From: Erysipelotrichaceae bacterium
GTDB lineage: Bacteria > Bacillota_I > Bacilli_A > Erysipelotrichales > Erysipelotrichaceae
Assembly: GCA_017419165.1 (NCBI GenBank)
Contig: JAFOLW010000002.1
Coordinates: forward strand, 1-51,858
Direction of reading: 5' to 3'
DNA length: 51,858 nt
Positions 1 to 7,319 of the stretch are shown here, piece after piece. A program made the position numbers and the translations under genes. The notes beneath the pieces were generated by a model. It searched no databases and had not been told where the DNA came from. It was given only the letters and a program-made list of their open reading frames with translations. Positions within the stretch are counted from its first letter, which is position 1. Each line of letters starts with the position of its first letter.

Positions 1-35
1 CAAAGTCTGTTGCCTTACCACTTGGCTACATCCCA
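1..35 (-). tRNA. tRNA-Gln(TTG), partial
   Basis: Only the 5' half is inside the window: the acceptor 5' strand TGGGATG, the D arm, and the anticodon stem up to the anticodon TTG, which lies exactly at the window edge. The sequence closely resembles Firmicute tRNA-Gln. It lies 6 nt downstream of tRNA-Tyr on the same strand, so the two are probably co-transcribed. The 3' half cannot be checked. Confidence 0.85.
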
Positions 36-41
36 AAGTGG

Positions 42-123
42 TGGAGAGGGGCAGATTCGAACTGTCGAACTCGTAGAGAGCTGATTTACAGTCAGCCGCG
101 TTTAGCCACTTCGCTACCTCTCC
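42..123 (-). tRNA. tRNA-Tyr(GTA)
   Basis: A complete class II tRNA with a long variable arm. The acceptor stem GGAGAGG pairs with CCTCTCC, the discriminator is A, and the anticodon loop carries GTA. The gene encodes no CCA. The D arm and T arm match Firmicute tRNA-Tyr. Confidence 0.95.
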
Positions 124-166
124 ACAGGCTAATAACTACGCTCACCCAACTTGTGAACGCTTTGAA

Positions 167-195
167 ATAATAACATAAAAAACAGATTTGTGCAA
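167..195 (-). promoter_or_regulatory. promoter of the tRNA-Tyr/tRNA-Gln operon
   Basis: On the minus strand, a -35 TTGCAC (190-195) and a -10 TATTAT (167-172) are separated by exactly 17 nt. Transcription would start about 40 nt before tRNA-Tyr. No other gene lies between, so this should be the tRNA promoter. Confidence 0.75.
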
Positions 196-239
196 TAGCT
201 CTCAGACCAGTTTTTTCAATGAGGGAAGGCAAAGAAAAA

Positions 240-257
240 AATGAGCTTTCGCTCATT
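240..257 (-). terminator. intrinsic terminator of the SIS gene
   Basis: On the minus strand the stem AATGAGC/GCTCATT with a GAAA loop is followed by a T-run. The SIS stop codon (253-255) lies inside the stem. Confidence 0.85.
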
Positions 258-1368
258 CGATCTTCTGCAAGTCCAGATAGAGACCTTCCCTTGATTTGGA
301 TGCGACCTTGTTGGCCCGTTTGAATGTTTTGACACATTCCCGGGGCTCAAAACGATTGCTGTGCATCGTCATCAGATAGGAAAGGGTCTGCACGCAAGTC
401 AGCTTATATAAGACGGAAGTATACTGACAAGTCGTTTCGGGAAGCGAGAACCTCTTTTCTTCGGGGAAGCGTTCATCATTGCTTAAGACAAAGACTCTCG
501 GCGAGATGTCCTGCAGTGCCAGGGCGATGTCGATCATCCTGGAAGAGGAAGAAGCATCGGAATTGTCGATGATGATGAACAGATCGTCTTCGCTGCTCGG
601 ATAGATCGGACCGTGCAGGAATTCTTCCGCTTCATAGGCAAAGGCATCGATGCAGGATGTTTCCGCGATCTTTAGTGCTCCTTCGCTTGCCACGCCGAAT
701 CCCGGTCCGGAGGACAGAAGGATCACGCGTTTCGGCGAAAGGAAGAGTTCTTTGTTGCGTTCAAAGACTTCTTCAGTCTTTCGGAGCATCAGCGGCTGTA
801 TCTGCTGCGTCTTTTTCAGCTGTTCCTTCGCATGGATATATTTGTTTTCACTGACGCTTCCCAAGGCTTTCCCCAGTTCCAGGGTGAAGCACATCAGGAA
901 ACAGGCAAGAGAGCTGACGCCTTTGGTCACGAAACCGACTTTTTCTTCGCCGACTTGCCAGTTGACATTCAGATCGGCGATCTGCCTTGCATCGCAATCG
1001 TCCCTTCCTGTCAGGCAGGCGACAGGACGGCCTTTTTCTTTCAAGGCTTTAAGTGCTTCCAATGTGTTGGTCGAACATCCGGACTGCGATACGCCTAAGA
1101 AAAGTCCGTTCCCGATGAAAGGCAGTTCATGATGAAGAAAAGAGAACGGCGTATATAGGGCGACATCGATCCCCAGGATGTGTCTGATGAAATGTCTGAC
1201 ACTCAGGCAGCCGTTATACGAAGAGCCGGAAGCGATCAAAACGATCCCGTCACAGTCGTTCTTCAGATAAAAATCGACCAGATCCTTTGTATGCTCGTAA
1301 GAACGGTCGATGATCCGATCCAGGCACTCCGGTGTTTCTTTGATGTAGTCGAGCATTGTTTTTTCCAT
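253..1368 (-). CDS. SIS-domain sugar isomerase/deglycase family protein
   Basis: A 371-residue protein with two SIS (sugar isomerase) folds. The first has phosphosugar-binding loops SGSSYNG (about residue 48) and SQSGCSTNT (about 95). The second has a GEG-like segment and AEEFLHGP, equivalent to the GlmS ELKHGP motif. The glutaminase domain of GlmS is absent, which fits the FrlB/AgaS group of phosphosugar isomerases and deglycases; the substrate cannot be told. The start is fixed by AGGAGG 9 nt upstream. It follows rpiB on the same strand with a hairpin in the gap, so expression may be partly uncoupled. Cytoplasmic; no membrane segments seen. Confidence 0.85.
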   Translation of the reverse strand: MEKTMLDYIKETPECLDRIIDRSYEHTKDLVDFYLKNDCDGIVLIASGSSYNGCLSVRHFIRHILGIDVALYTPFSFLHHELPFIGNGLFLGVSQSGCSTNTLEALKALKEKGRPVACLTGRDDCDARQIADLNVNWQVGEEKVGFVTKGVSSLACFLMCFTLELGKALGSVSENKYIHAKEQLKKTQQIQPLMLRKTEEVFERNKELFLSPKRVILLSSGPGFGVASEGALKIAETSCIDAFAYEAEEFLHGPIYPSSEDDLFIIIDNSDASSSSRMIDIALALQDISPRVFVLSNDERFPEEKRFSLPETTCQYTSVLYKLTCVQTLSYLMTMHSNRFEPRECVKTFKRANKVASKSREGLYLDLQKIE

Positions 1369-1387
1369 ATCTTTTCCTCCTATAAAA

Positions 1388-1409
1388 ATGAGATCGCAAA
1401 GGATCTCAT
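1388..1409 (-). terminator. hairpin between rpiB and the SIS gene
   Basis: On the minus strand a perfect 8-bp stem ATGAGATC/GATCTCAT with a 6-nt loop is followed by TTTTTA. It begins right after the rpiB stop, and the SIS ribosome site begins immediately after it. It may act as a partial terminator or a processing site inside the two-gene unit. Confidence 0.65.
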
Positions 1410-1850
1410 CTACTCTTCGATCTCGTGGATCATGGCAATACGTCTTTTATGCCGTTCTCCGTTGGAAAACGGTGTCGTCAGGAACGTATCGACGATGTCG
1501 TTGGCCAGCTCGGTGGACACGATGCGGGCACCGAAACAGATGATGTTGGAATCATTGTGTTCCCTGGTCAGCCTGGCGGAAGTGGCTTCCGAGCAGCAGC
1601 AGGCACGGATGCCTTTGTGCTTGTTGCAGGCAATGGAGATGCCTACGCCCGTACCGCAGATGGCGATGCCGAGGTCGACTTCTTTGTTCTGTATGGCTTT
1701 GGCCAGGACCGTCGCCGCCAGCGGATAGTCGAAGGATTCGGCAGAATCGGTACCGAAATTGATCACGTCATAGCCTTTTTCTTCAAGGTGTTTCAAGACG
1801 CTGTTCTTCAGATCGACAGCTGAATGATCGTTTGAAATTCCAATTTTCAT
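1410..1850 (-). CDS. rpiB: ribose-5-phosphate isomerase B (RpiB/LacAB family)
   Basis: A 146-residue cytoplasmic enzyme, the usual RpiB length. It interconverts ribose-5-phosphate and ribulose-5-phosphate in the pentose phosphate pathway. Seen: N-terminal SNDHSA with Asp8/His9, the active-site loop CGTGVGIS starting at Cys65, and HNDSNIICFGARI, all typical of the family. LacA/LacB galactose-6-phosphate isomerases share the fold, but no second subunit gene is present. A TTGAGG ribosome site lies about 8 nt upstream of the ATG. It is divergent from scpA across about 50 bp and heads the rpiB-SIS unit. Confidence 0.92.
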   Translation of the reverse strand: MKIGISNDHSAVDLKNSVLKHLEEKGYDVINFGTDSAESFDYPLAATVLAKAIQNKEVDLGIAICGTGVGISIACNKHKGIRACCCSEATSARLTREHNDSNIICFGARIVSTELANDIVDTFLTTPFSNGERHKRRIAMIHEIEE

Positions 1851-1884
1851 AGTATAACCTCAAGTCAATAATAGCATATTTTGA

Positions 1885-1893
1885 TGCTATAAT
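1885..1893 (+). promoter_or_regulatory. extended -10 promoter giving a leaderless scpA mRNA
   Basis: TGCTATAAT is a perfect extended -10. The hexamer ends 7 nt before the ATG at 1901, so the predicted +1 falls on or next to the start codon. No Shine-Dalgarno sequence is present. Confidence 0.7.
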
Positions 1894-1900
1894 GATGTGT

Positions 1901-2632
1901 ATGGGTTTTGAGGTCGAAACACTGAAATTCGAAGGTCCGCTGGATCTGATGCTGCATTTGATCCATGAGCAACAGCTGGATATTTTTGATCTGGACATGT
2001 CGGTCCTGACGCAGCAGTACATCGAGTATCTGCATGCGATGGAAGAACTGCATCTGGAGATCGAAAGCGAATATCTGGTCGAACTGGCGACTTTGATCGA
2101 ATACAAGTCGAAGAAACTGCTTCCGAAAAAGGAAAACGAGGAAGAAGAAGACCTCGAGGATCCGAAAGACAAACTGGTCAGAAGACTTCTGGAATACCAG
2201 AAGTACAAGGAAGTGTCGCAGACTTTGTATGATTCTTTCGTGGAACGGCAGGATCAGCTTTCCAAACCGGTCTCTTTTGATGAAGTGGTCAAACTGTCCA
2301 ACGAGAACGACCTCAAGGTCGAAGGCGACCCTTACGATCTGCTCAAGGCGATGAACAAGGTCTTACGCAGGCTGCAGCTTTCCCGGCCTTTGGACATCAA
2401 GTTCACCCAGAAAGAGTTATCTCCGGAAGACAGGATCCTGCAGATCAAGGCAAGGCTCAGAGACCTGCCGGAGACGTTCAGCTTTGAAACGCTGATACAG
2501 GATTGCGACAACATCCACGAATATGTCATCACGTTCATCGCCATCCTGGATATGGCGAAGGATCACTATCTGACGTTCAGTGTCGATGGCAAGGAAAACA
2601 TTTGGTTCTCAAGAGGCAGCAACAATGAATGA
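1901..2632 (+). CDS. scpA: segregation and condensation protein A
   Basis: A 243-residue kleisin subunit of the SMC-ScpAB condensin, acting in chromosome compaction and segregation. The N-terminal FEGPLDLMLHLI is the ScpA signature. A start at 1901 (MGFEVET...) aligns residue for residue with the usual ScpA N-terminus; the in-frame ATGs at 1892 and 1895 overlap the -10 box and are unlikely starts. A charged Lys/Glu linker sits near residues 75-90. It overlaps scpB by 8 nt, the classical scpA-scpB arrangement. No ribosome site is visible; the message is probably leaderless. Confidence 0.95.
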   Translation: MGFEVETLKFEGPLDLMLHLIHEQQLDIFDLDMSVLTQQYIEYLHAMEELHLEIESEYLVELATLIEYKSKKLLPKKENEEEEDLEDPKDKLVRRLLEYQKYKEVSQTLYDSFVERQDQLSKPVSFDEVVKLSNENDLKVEGDPYDLLKAMNKVLRRLQLSRPLDIKFTQKELSPEDRILQIKARLRDLPETFSFETLIQDCDNIHEYVITFIAILDMAKDHYLTFSVDGKENIWFSRGSNNE

Positions 2633-3329
2633 AGAAATGATCAACGAAACAGAAAATATTGAAAAGATTGAAGAAGAGACGATGATCCCGGAAGATGAAA
2701 ACTTGGAAGAAGATCCTTCTTCTGAAGAAGAAAACGCTCAGCAGGAAGAACAGGATGTTTTTTCCCATGCGGAAAACGTGAAACAGCCCGACAATCTCGA
2801 GGCGATCACGGAAGGCCTCTTATATATCGTCGGCGAAGACGGGGCAAAGCTCGAGCAGCTGGCTGCTTCGATCCACGCTTCCCTGGAAGATACCAGGATC
2901 ATCCTTGAAAACATCCGGCAGAAATATGCCAGCGAGCTTTTCGGCATCGAACTGGTCTGCTATGGATCGGTCTATAAATTCATTTCAAAAAAAGCGGTCT
3001 TTCCTTATGCGCAGGAGCTTTTCGGTGCATCCAAGCAGAGCACGTTGTCTCAGGCTGCGCTGGAGACTTTGGCGATCATCGCCTACAAGCAGCCGATCAC
3101 CAGAGTCGAGATCGAAGAACTGCGCGGCGTCAGTGCCGATGTCATGTTGAGGAAACTGCAGGCCCGCAACCTGATCAGGGAAGCCGGCCGTTCCGAAGCC
3201 GTCGGCAGGCCGATCTTGTATGAAGTCACCGAAGAATTCATGGATTCCTTCAAACTGTATACGCTCAAGGAACTTCCCGATCTTCCCGAATACAACAAGG
3301 AAGGGGATTCGGACAATCTGTTTGAATAA
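2625..3329 (+). CDS. scpB: segregation and condensation protein B with acidic N-terminal extension
   Basis: A 234-residue partner of ScpA and SMC. The conserved part has the winged-helix segments and the motifs ETLAIIAYKQPITRVEIEE and GVSADVMLRKL. The start at 2625 overlaps the scpA stop and has AAGAGG 8 nt upstream. About 55 residues before the first family-like stretch (EAITEGLLYIVG) are strongly acidic (runs of Glu and Asp); this extension is unusual, since ScpB is normally about 180-200 residues. A bidirectional hairpin follows. The function is secure; the role of the acidic tail is unknown. Confidence 0.95.
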   Translation: MNEEMINETENIEKIEEETMIPEDENLEEDPSSEEENAQQEEQDVFSHAENVKQPDNLEAITEGLLYIVGEDGAKLEQLAASIHASLEDTRIILENIRQKYASELFGIELVCYGSVYKFISKKAVFPYAQELFGASKQSTLSQAALETLAIIAYKQPITRVEIEELRGVSADVMLRKLQARNLIREAGRSEAVGRPILYEVTEEFMDSFKLYTLKELPDLPEYNKEGDSDNLFE

Positions 3330-3332
3330 AAC

Positions 3333-3354
3333 AAAGAACTCAGCCGAGTTCTTT
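3333..3354. terminator. bidirectional terminator between scpB and the DUF523 gene
   Basis: A perfect 9-bp stem AAAGAACTC/GAGTTCTTT with a 4-nt loop and T-rich sequence on both sides. It serves two convergent genes and contains the DUF523 stop codon (3340-3342). Confidence 0.85.
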
Positions 3355-3774
3355 TTCAATGGAGATCTTGTCTTCTTCGGAAAAGACTTTGATGCCTTTC
3401 TCCAGGCAAAGTTTTGCGAAGATGCCGTTTCCTTCGACGAGCTTTCCGGAAAAGGAACCGTCATAGATCTTTCCTTTGCCGCAGGAAGGAGACTTCTGCT
3501 TGAGTATGAGAAGATCACAGTCTGCGATCTTCGATAATTCTTTGAGAGATCCCTGAGTAAGTTTTTCTGTCACGTCGATAAAAGAAGAAGTCAGGACCTT
3601 GCCGTCTTTGATCTCGAGGGCTTCGTGAGGTATGGAAAAACCGGCAGAGAGTTCCGGACAGATCTCGATGAGTTCATGTCCCTGTAAGAGTTTCAGCAGT
3701 TCTTCATCTTTCTTGTCGGACCCGTCATAGCGGACTTTTTTTCCGCAGAGACAGGCGGAGATGCCAATTTTCAT
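3340..3774 (-). CDS. DUF523 family protein
   Basis: A 144-residue cytoplasmic protein. It begins MKIGISACLCGKKVRYDG, the DUF523 hallmark (SACLxGxxxRYDG), and has the later cysteine-containing motif LKQKSPSCGKGKIYDG. The conserved cysteines suggest a metal or redox site, but the biochemical role of the family is not established. The start at 3774 is chosen because it matches the family N-terminus; upstream in-frame codons would lie before the promoter. TACAAT lies 6 nt upstream of the ATG with no ribosome site, so this is a predicted leaderless gene. It is divergent from mrp. Confidence 0.88.
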   Translation of the reverse strand: MKIGISACLCGKKVRYDGSDKKDEELLKLLQGHELIEICPELSAGFSIPHEALEIKDGKVLTSSFIDVTEKLTQGSLKELSKIADCDLLILKQKSPSCGKGKIYDGSFSGKLVEGNGIFAKLCLEKGIKVFSEEDKISIEKELG

Positions 3775-3780
3775 ACATCC

Positions 3781-3786
3781 ATTGTA
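3781..3786 (-). promoter_or_regulatory. -10 box of a predicted leaderless DUF523 mRNA
   Basis: On the minus strand TACAAT is followed by 6 nt and then the ATG (3772-3774). No purine-rich ribosome site lies between. Confidence 0.55.
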
Positions 3787-3822
3787 TCGTATGTTATCAT
3801 ATTTGAAGGAGGTTATTGGAAT

Positions 3823-4632
3823 ATGTCTGAATGCAATCATGACTGCAGCAGCTGCGGACAGGACTGTGCTTCAAGAGCACCGCAGCCCGTCGTTCCTACT
3901 GCAGATACAAAAATAAAAAAGATCATCGGCGTCCTGTCGGGCAAAGGCGGCGTCGGCAAATCGATGGTCTCATCCTTACTGGCGGTCGAACTGGCGCAGC
4001 AGGGATACAATGTCGGTATCATGGATGCCGATATCACCGGTCCTTCCATCCCGAAGATGTTCGGTCTGCATCAGCAGCTCTACGGAGATGAAGAGGGGAT
4101 CTTCCCGGCCGTTTCCGCTTTGGGCATCAAGGTCGTTTCCATCAACATGATGCTGGAAAACGAAGATGATGCGGTGCTTTGGAGAGGCCCGATCCTCGGC
4201 GGTCTGATCAAGCAGTTCTATACGGAAGTCCACTGGGGCGAACTCGATTATCTTCTGATCGATATGCCTCCCGGAACATCCGATATAGCGATCTCGATCA
4301 TCCAGCAGATCCCGGTCGATCAGTTCGTCATGGTCACGACTCCTTCGAAGCTGGTCTCTATGGTCGTCGGCAAAGCCATCAACATGGCCAAAGAGGTCAA
4401 CAAGCCGATCGTCGGTTTAGTTGAGAATATGGCCTATGTCAAATGTGATGAATGCGGTCACGAGATACAGATCTACAAGAACGATGAGACAGTTTCCACT
4501 GCTGAAAAATACGGCCTTGAAGTCCTTGCCAAACTTCCGATCGATCCCGAACTGGCAAACGATGCCGATGAAGGATGCATCGAATCGTATAACGGTGACG
4601 TATTGAAAGATCTTGTCGAAAAACTGAAGTAA
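3823..4632 (+). CDS. mrp: Mrp/ApbC/NBP35-family Fe-S cluster carrier ATPase
   Basis: A 269-residue cytosolic P-loop ATPase that loads [4Fe-4S] clusters onto target proteins. Seen: deviant Walker A GKGGVGKS (residues 40-47), switch region DADITGPSIPKMFG, Walker B-like DYLLIDMPPGTSD, and the CxxC pair (VKCDECG) near residue 204 that bridges a cluster between monomers. The N-terminus carries Cys4, Cys8, Cys11 and Cys15, a small NBP35-like cysteine cluster absent from many bacterial Mrp proteins. The start has GAAGGAGGT about 8 nt upstream. Possible clients in this window are the hydrogenase-like sensor and the desulfoferrodoxin (inference). Confidence 0.92.
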   Translation: MSECNHDCSSCGQDCASRAPQPVVPTADTKIKKIIGVLSGKGGVGKSMVSSLLAVELAQQGYNVGIMDADITGPSIPKMFGLHQQLYGDEEGIFPAVSALGIKVVSINMMLENEDDAVLWRGPILGGLIKQFYTEVHWGELDYLLIDMPPGTSDIAISIIQQIPVDQFVMVTTPSKLVSMVVGKAINMAKEVNKPIVGLVENMAYVKCDECGHEIQIYKNDETVSTAEKYGLEVLAKLPIDPELANDADEGCIESYNGDVLKDLVEKLK

Positions 4633-4653
4633 GGTCGCAGACCTTACTTTTTT
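4627..4653 (+). terminator. mrp terminator
   Basis: A perfect 10-bp stem AAGTAAGGTC/GACCTTACTT with a GCA loop and a T-run. The mrp stop codon (4630-4632) is part of the stem. Confidence 0.9.
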
Positions 4654-4669
4654 CTTTCAAAAACAATAA

Positions 4670-4696
4670 AAAACACCGTTTCCGTAACGGTGTTTT
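4670..4696 (-). terminator. tRNA-Trp terminator
   Basis: A perfect 11-bp stem AAAACACCGTT/AACGGTGTTTT; on the minus strand it is followed by a T-run. It lies just after the tRNA-Trp 3' end. Confidence 0.85.
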
Positions 4697-4706
4697 CGTT
4701 TTCAAA

Positions 4707-4780
4707 TGGCAGGGGAGGTAGGGGTTGAACCCACACCAACGGTTTTGGAGACCGGTATACTACCGCTATACTACTCCCCT
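4707..4780 (-). tRNA. tRNA-Trp(CCA)
   Basis: Acceptor AGGGGAG pairs with CTCCCCT, the discriminator is G, and CCA is encoded. The anticodon loop CTCCAAA gives anticodon CCA. The D arm (TAGTATAGCGGTAGTAT) resembles that of the tRNA-Thr in this window. Its own terminator follows. Confidence 0.95.
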
Positions 4781-4825
4781 ATGTGCTTATTTATTTTATA
4801 TTAAAGCACGGTTTTTCGCAAGGTA

Positions 4826-4831
4826 TATAAT
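4826..4831 (+). promoter_or_regulatory. -10 box of a predicted leaderless GNAT mRNA
   Basis: TATAAT ends 6 nt before the ATG at 4838. The AAGG between them is too close to the start to work as a ribosome site, so transcription should begin at or beside the start codon. Confidence 0.6.
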
Positions 4832-4837
4832 TAAGGT

Positions 4838-5368
4838 ATGGATAGTTTTTTGTTAAGCAGGATAGAGCCGTCGTATTATGCTTCGATCGCCGATTACAAA
4901 AAAGAAATGAAAGATAATCACGATGAGTTTGACGGCTGTTCGTCTTTGGAAAAGTATGACGACATTGAAAAATGGCATCTGAACGTCATGCTTTTTGAAC
5001 GCAATGAGACGCTGCCTCCGGGCTATTCGATCGGCTTTGAATATGTCTATCTGCATGATGATGAAGTCGTAGGCATGATCAATGTCCGGCCTTTTGCCCT
5101 GGAACATATCTATCTGAAGCGCTTCGGCGGCCACATCGGTTATTCGGTCAAGCCGTCCTGGCGAAGAAAAGGCGTGGGATCTCATATGCTTCACGACATG
5201 CTGCGGGTATGCAAAGAGACTTATCATCTGAACAAGGTACTGATCACCTGCAATGAAGACAATGAGGGTTCAAGAAGGGTTATAATGAACAACGGCGGCA
5301 GACTGGAAGGAAAGATCCTGTATCCGCCGGAAGATAAAATGATTGAAAGGTATTGGATAAGCTTATGA
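4838..5368 (+). CDS. GNAT-family N-acetyltransferase
   Basis: A 176-residue GCN5-related acetyltransferase. The acetyl-CoA loop is visible as GYSVKPSWRRKGVGSHML (R/Q-x-x-G-x-G/A signature), followed by NKVLITCNEDNEGSRRVI and the C-terminal strand LEGKILYPPE, as in small-molecule acetyltransferases. The acceptor is unknown. The stop codon overlaps the next start (ATGA), so it is translationally coupled to the glycosyltransferase, which hints at a joint role in cell-surface sugar or lipid modification (inference). Confidence 0.88.
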   Translation: MDSFLLSRIEPSYYASIADYKKEMKDNHDEFDGCSSLEKYDDIEKWHLNVMLFERNETLPPGYSIGFEYVYLHDDEVVGMINVRPFALEHIYLKRFGGHIGYSVKPSWRRKGVGSHMLHDMLRVCKETYHLNKVLITCNEDNEGSRRVIMNNGGRLEGKILYPPEDKMIERYWISL

Positions 5369-6516
5369 AGATAGCGGAGTTCTCTGATTCTTTTCTGCCG
5401 ATCATCGACGGTGTCGGCAGAGTCGTCTACAACTATTGCGATACGATCGCCAGGAAAGGACATGAATGCACGGCCATCGTGCCGATGGATGATTTCGGAT
5501 ACAGGGGTTCTTATCCCTTTGAGATCTTGGATTACTATTCCCACAGCGTTCCTTTGATGTCCAAATATGATGCGGGAATTCCGCTGATCGACATCCATTA
5601 CAACGCGAGACTGAAGATGAAAGATTTCGATATCGCTCATGTACATACGCCGTTCATTGCCGGCACGGAGGGCATCCGTTATGCCAGAGAACATAAGATC
5701 CCTCTGGTCGGGACGTTCCACTCCAAGTACTATGACGATTTCCTTCAGCTCACCGGTTCAAGATATTTAGCCGGTTTCGGGACGGACATCATCGTCAAGT
5801 TCTATGAGCAGTGCGATGAGGTCTGGGCCGTTTCGGAGAGTTCCGCCAGGACGCTCAATGAATACGGTTATAAGGGGAAAGTGGAAGTCATGCCCAACGG
5901 CATGATCATCAAGGAACTGAACCTTGAATGGATGGATCTGGCGAAGCAGCATTTCGGCATCGGTGACGATCCCTGTTTGCTGTTCGTCGGCCAGATGAAC
6001 TGGAAAAAGAACATCCTGAAGATCCTGGAAGCCTGCGGAAAGCTGAAAAAAGAAGGCATCCGTTTCAATCTGGTCATGGCGGGCAAAGGTCCGCATGAAG
6101 AAGAGATCAAGGCCAAGATCAGGGAACTCGGTTTTGAAGAAAACGCCCACATCGTCGGTCATATCCTGAGGGAAGACCTGCTGACGGGGCTGTATATGCT
6201 GGCGGATCTTTTCGTCTTCCCGTCGCTCTACGACAACGGACCGATGGTCGTCAGGGAAGCTGCCAATGCCGGCACTCCTTCGATCGTCGTCAGAGGTTCT
6301 TCGGCTGCCGAGGGGATCGATGACATGGTCAACGGCTTCTATTGCGAAGATGATGCCGACAGCATCGCCGAGGTCATAAAGAAGGCCTTTGAAGATCCGG
6401 AGCGCACCGCTTCGATCGGCATTCAGGCCAAGGAGACGATCCCGGTCGCCTGGGACGACCTGATCGACGACGTTTTGGACCGCTATCAGTATCTGATCGA
6501 AAGGTACAAACGGTGA
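5365..6516 (+). CDS. GT4-family glycosyltransferase, probably glycolipid synthase
   Basis: A 383-residue GT-B glycosyltransferase of family GT4. The N-terminal half has SDSFLPIIDGVGRVV and HVHTPF; the C-terminal half has VGQMNWKKN, a donor-site region FPSLYDNGPMVVREAANAG (E-x7-E type), and a helical tail. The pattern is closest to diacylglycerol glucosyltransferases of Firmicutes, which transfer glucose from UDP-glucose to membrane lipid anchors; this is a family-level inference. The start at 5365 overlaps the GNAT stop. A hairpin with one mismatch and a T-run follows. Membrane-peripheral rather than integral: no transmembrane segment seen. Confidence 0.88.
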   Translation: MKIAEFSDSFLPIIDGVGRVVYNYCDTIARKGHECTAIVPMDDFGYRGSYPFEILDYYSHSVPLMSKYDAGIPLIDIHYNARLKMKDFDIAHVHTPFIAGTEGIRYAREHKIPLVGTFHSKYYDDFLQLTGSRYLAGFGTDIIVKFYEQCDEVWAVSESSARTLNEYGYKGKVEVMPNGMIIKELNLEWMDLAKQHFGIGDDPCLLFVGQMNWKKNILKILEACGKLKKEGIRFNLVMAGKGPHEEEIKAKIRELGFEENAHIVGHILREDLLTGLYMLADLFVFPSLYDNGPMVVREAANAGTPSIVVRGSSAAEGIDDMVNGFYCEDDADSIAEVIKKAFEDPERTASIGIQAKETIPVAWDDLIDDVLDRYQYLIERYKR

Positions 6517-6521
6517 GGAGG

Positions 6522-6550
6522 AAGACAAGGTGATGAGCCTTGCCTTTTTT
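6522..6550 (+). terminator. terminator after the glycosyltransferase
   Basis: A stem around CAAGG/CCTTG (extended on both sides past one A-C mismatch) with a 7-nt loop, followed by TTTTTT. Confidence 0.7.
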
Positions 6551-6596
6551 GATGGTATGATATTGCTGAATATCGGAACGGATCGGAGGCAGCAGT

Positions 6597-7319
6597 ATGA
6601 TCGAATTCAAAAATGTCAGCAAATCTTATAAAAAGGGAGTCAAGGCGGTCGATGATCTTTCTTTCACCGTCAATGACGGGGAGATCTTCGGCTTTTTAGG
6701 TCCCAACGGCGCCGGCAAATCCACCACGATCCGGATGCTGACGGGCATCCTGAACATCGACGAAGGGCAGATCCTTCTCGACGGCAAGGATATCGCAAAG
6801 GAACCGATCGAGGCAAAAAAGACCTTCGGTTATGTGGCCGACGATCCGGACCAGTTTCTGGCGCTGAAGGGGATCGAGTATCTGAGATTCATGGCGGATG
6901 TCTATGATGTGAAAGACAGCGGAAACAAGATCCGGGAACTGACGAAACGTTTCGGGATCGATGATGTCCTGGACGGCCGCATCGAATCGTATTCCCACGG
7001 CATGCGTCAGAAGATCATCATCTGCGGATGTCTCATGCACGATCCGAAGAACTGGATCCTGGATGAACCGATGACGGGACTGGACCCGCGTTCTTCCTAT
7101 GATCTGAAACAGATGATGAGCGATCATGCCGCAGCAGGGAACTGTGTCTTTTTCTCGACACACATCCTCGATGTTGCGGAAAAGATCTGTGACCGCGTCG
7201 GCATCATCAATAAAGGAAAGCTTCTGTTCGTCGGCACGCTCGAACAGATGAGGGAGACGTTCAGGGAAGATGTTTCGCTTGAACAGTTGTTTCTGGAGAT
7301 CACGGAAAATGCTGCGTAA
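6597..7319 (+). CDS. ABC transporter ATP-binding protein
   Basis: A 240-residue cytoplasmic ATPase subunit. Walker A GPNGAGKS (residues 35-42), Q-loop region DDPDQFL, signature SYSHGMRQK (a deviant LSGGQ), Walker B WILDEPMTGLD and H-loop STHI are all present. The class resembles drug/lantibiotic/Na+ export ATPases (CcmA type). A GGAGG site lies about 9 nt upstream. It overlaps the permease gene by 11 nt, so the pair forms one exporter. Substrate unknown. Confidence 0.93.
   Translation: MIEFKNVSKSYKKGVKAVDDLSFTVNDGEIFGFLGPNGAGKSTTIRMLTGILNIDEGQILLDGKDIAKEPIEAKKTFGYVADDPDQFLALKGIEYLRFMADVYDVKDSGNKIRELTKRFGIDDVLDGRIESYSHGMRQKIIICGCLMHDPKNWILDEPMTGLDPRSSYDLKQMMSDHAAAGNCVFFSTHILDVAEKICDRVGIINKGKLLFVGTLEQMRETFREDVSLEQLFLEITENAA

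Noticed and set aside
5767..6528. A 253-codon minus-strand frame opposite the glycosyltransferase
   Set aside because: Fully antisense to a well-supported gene; no promoter or ribosome site, and protein composition typical of antisense frames.
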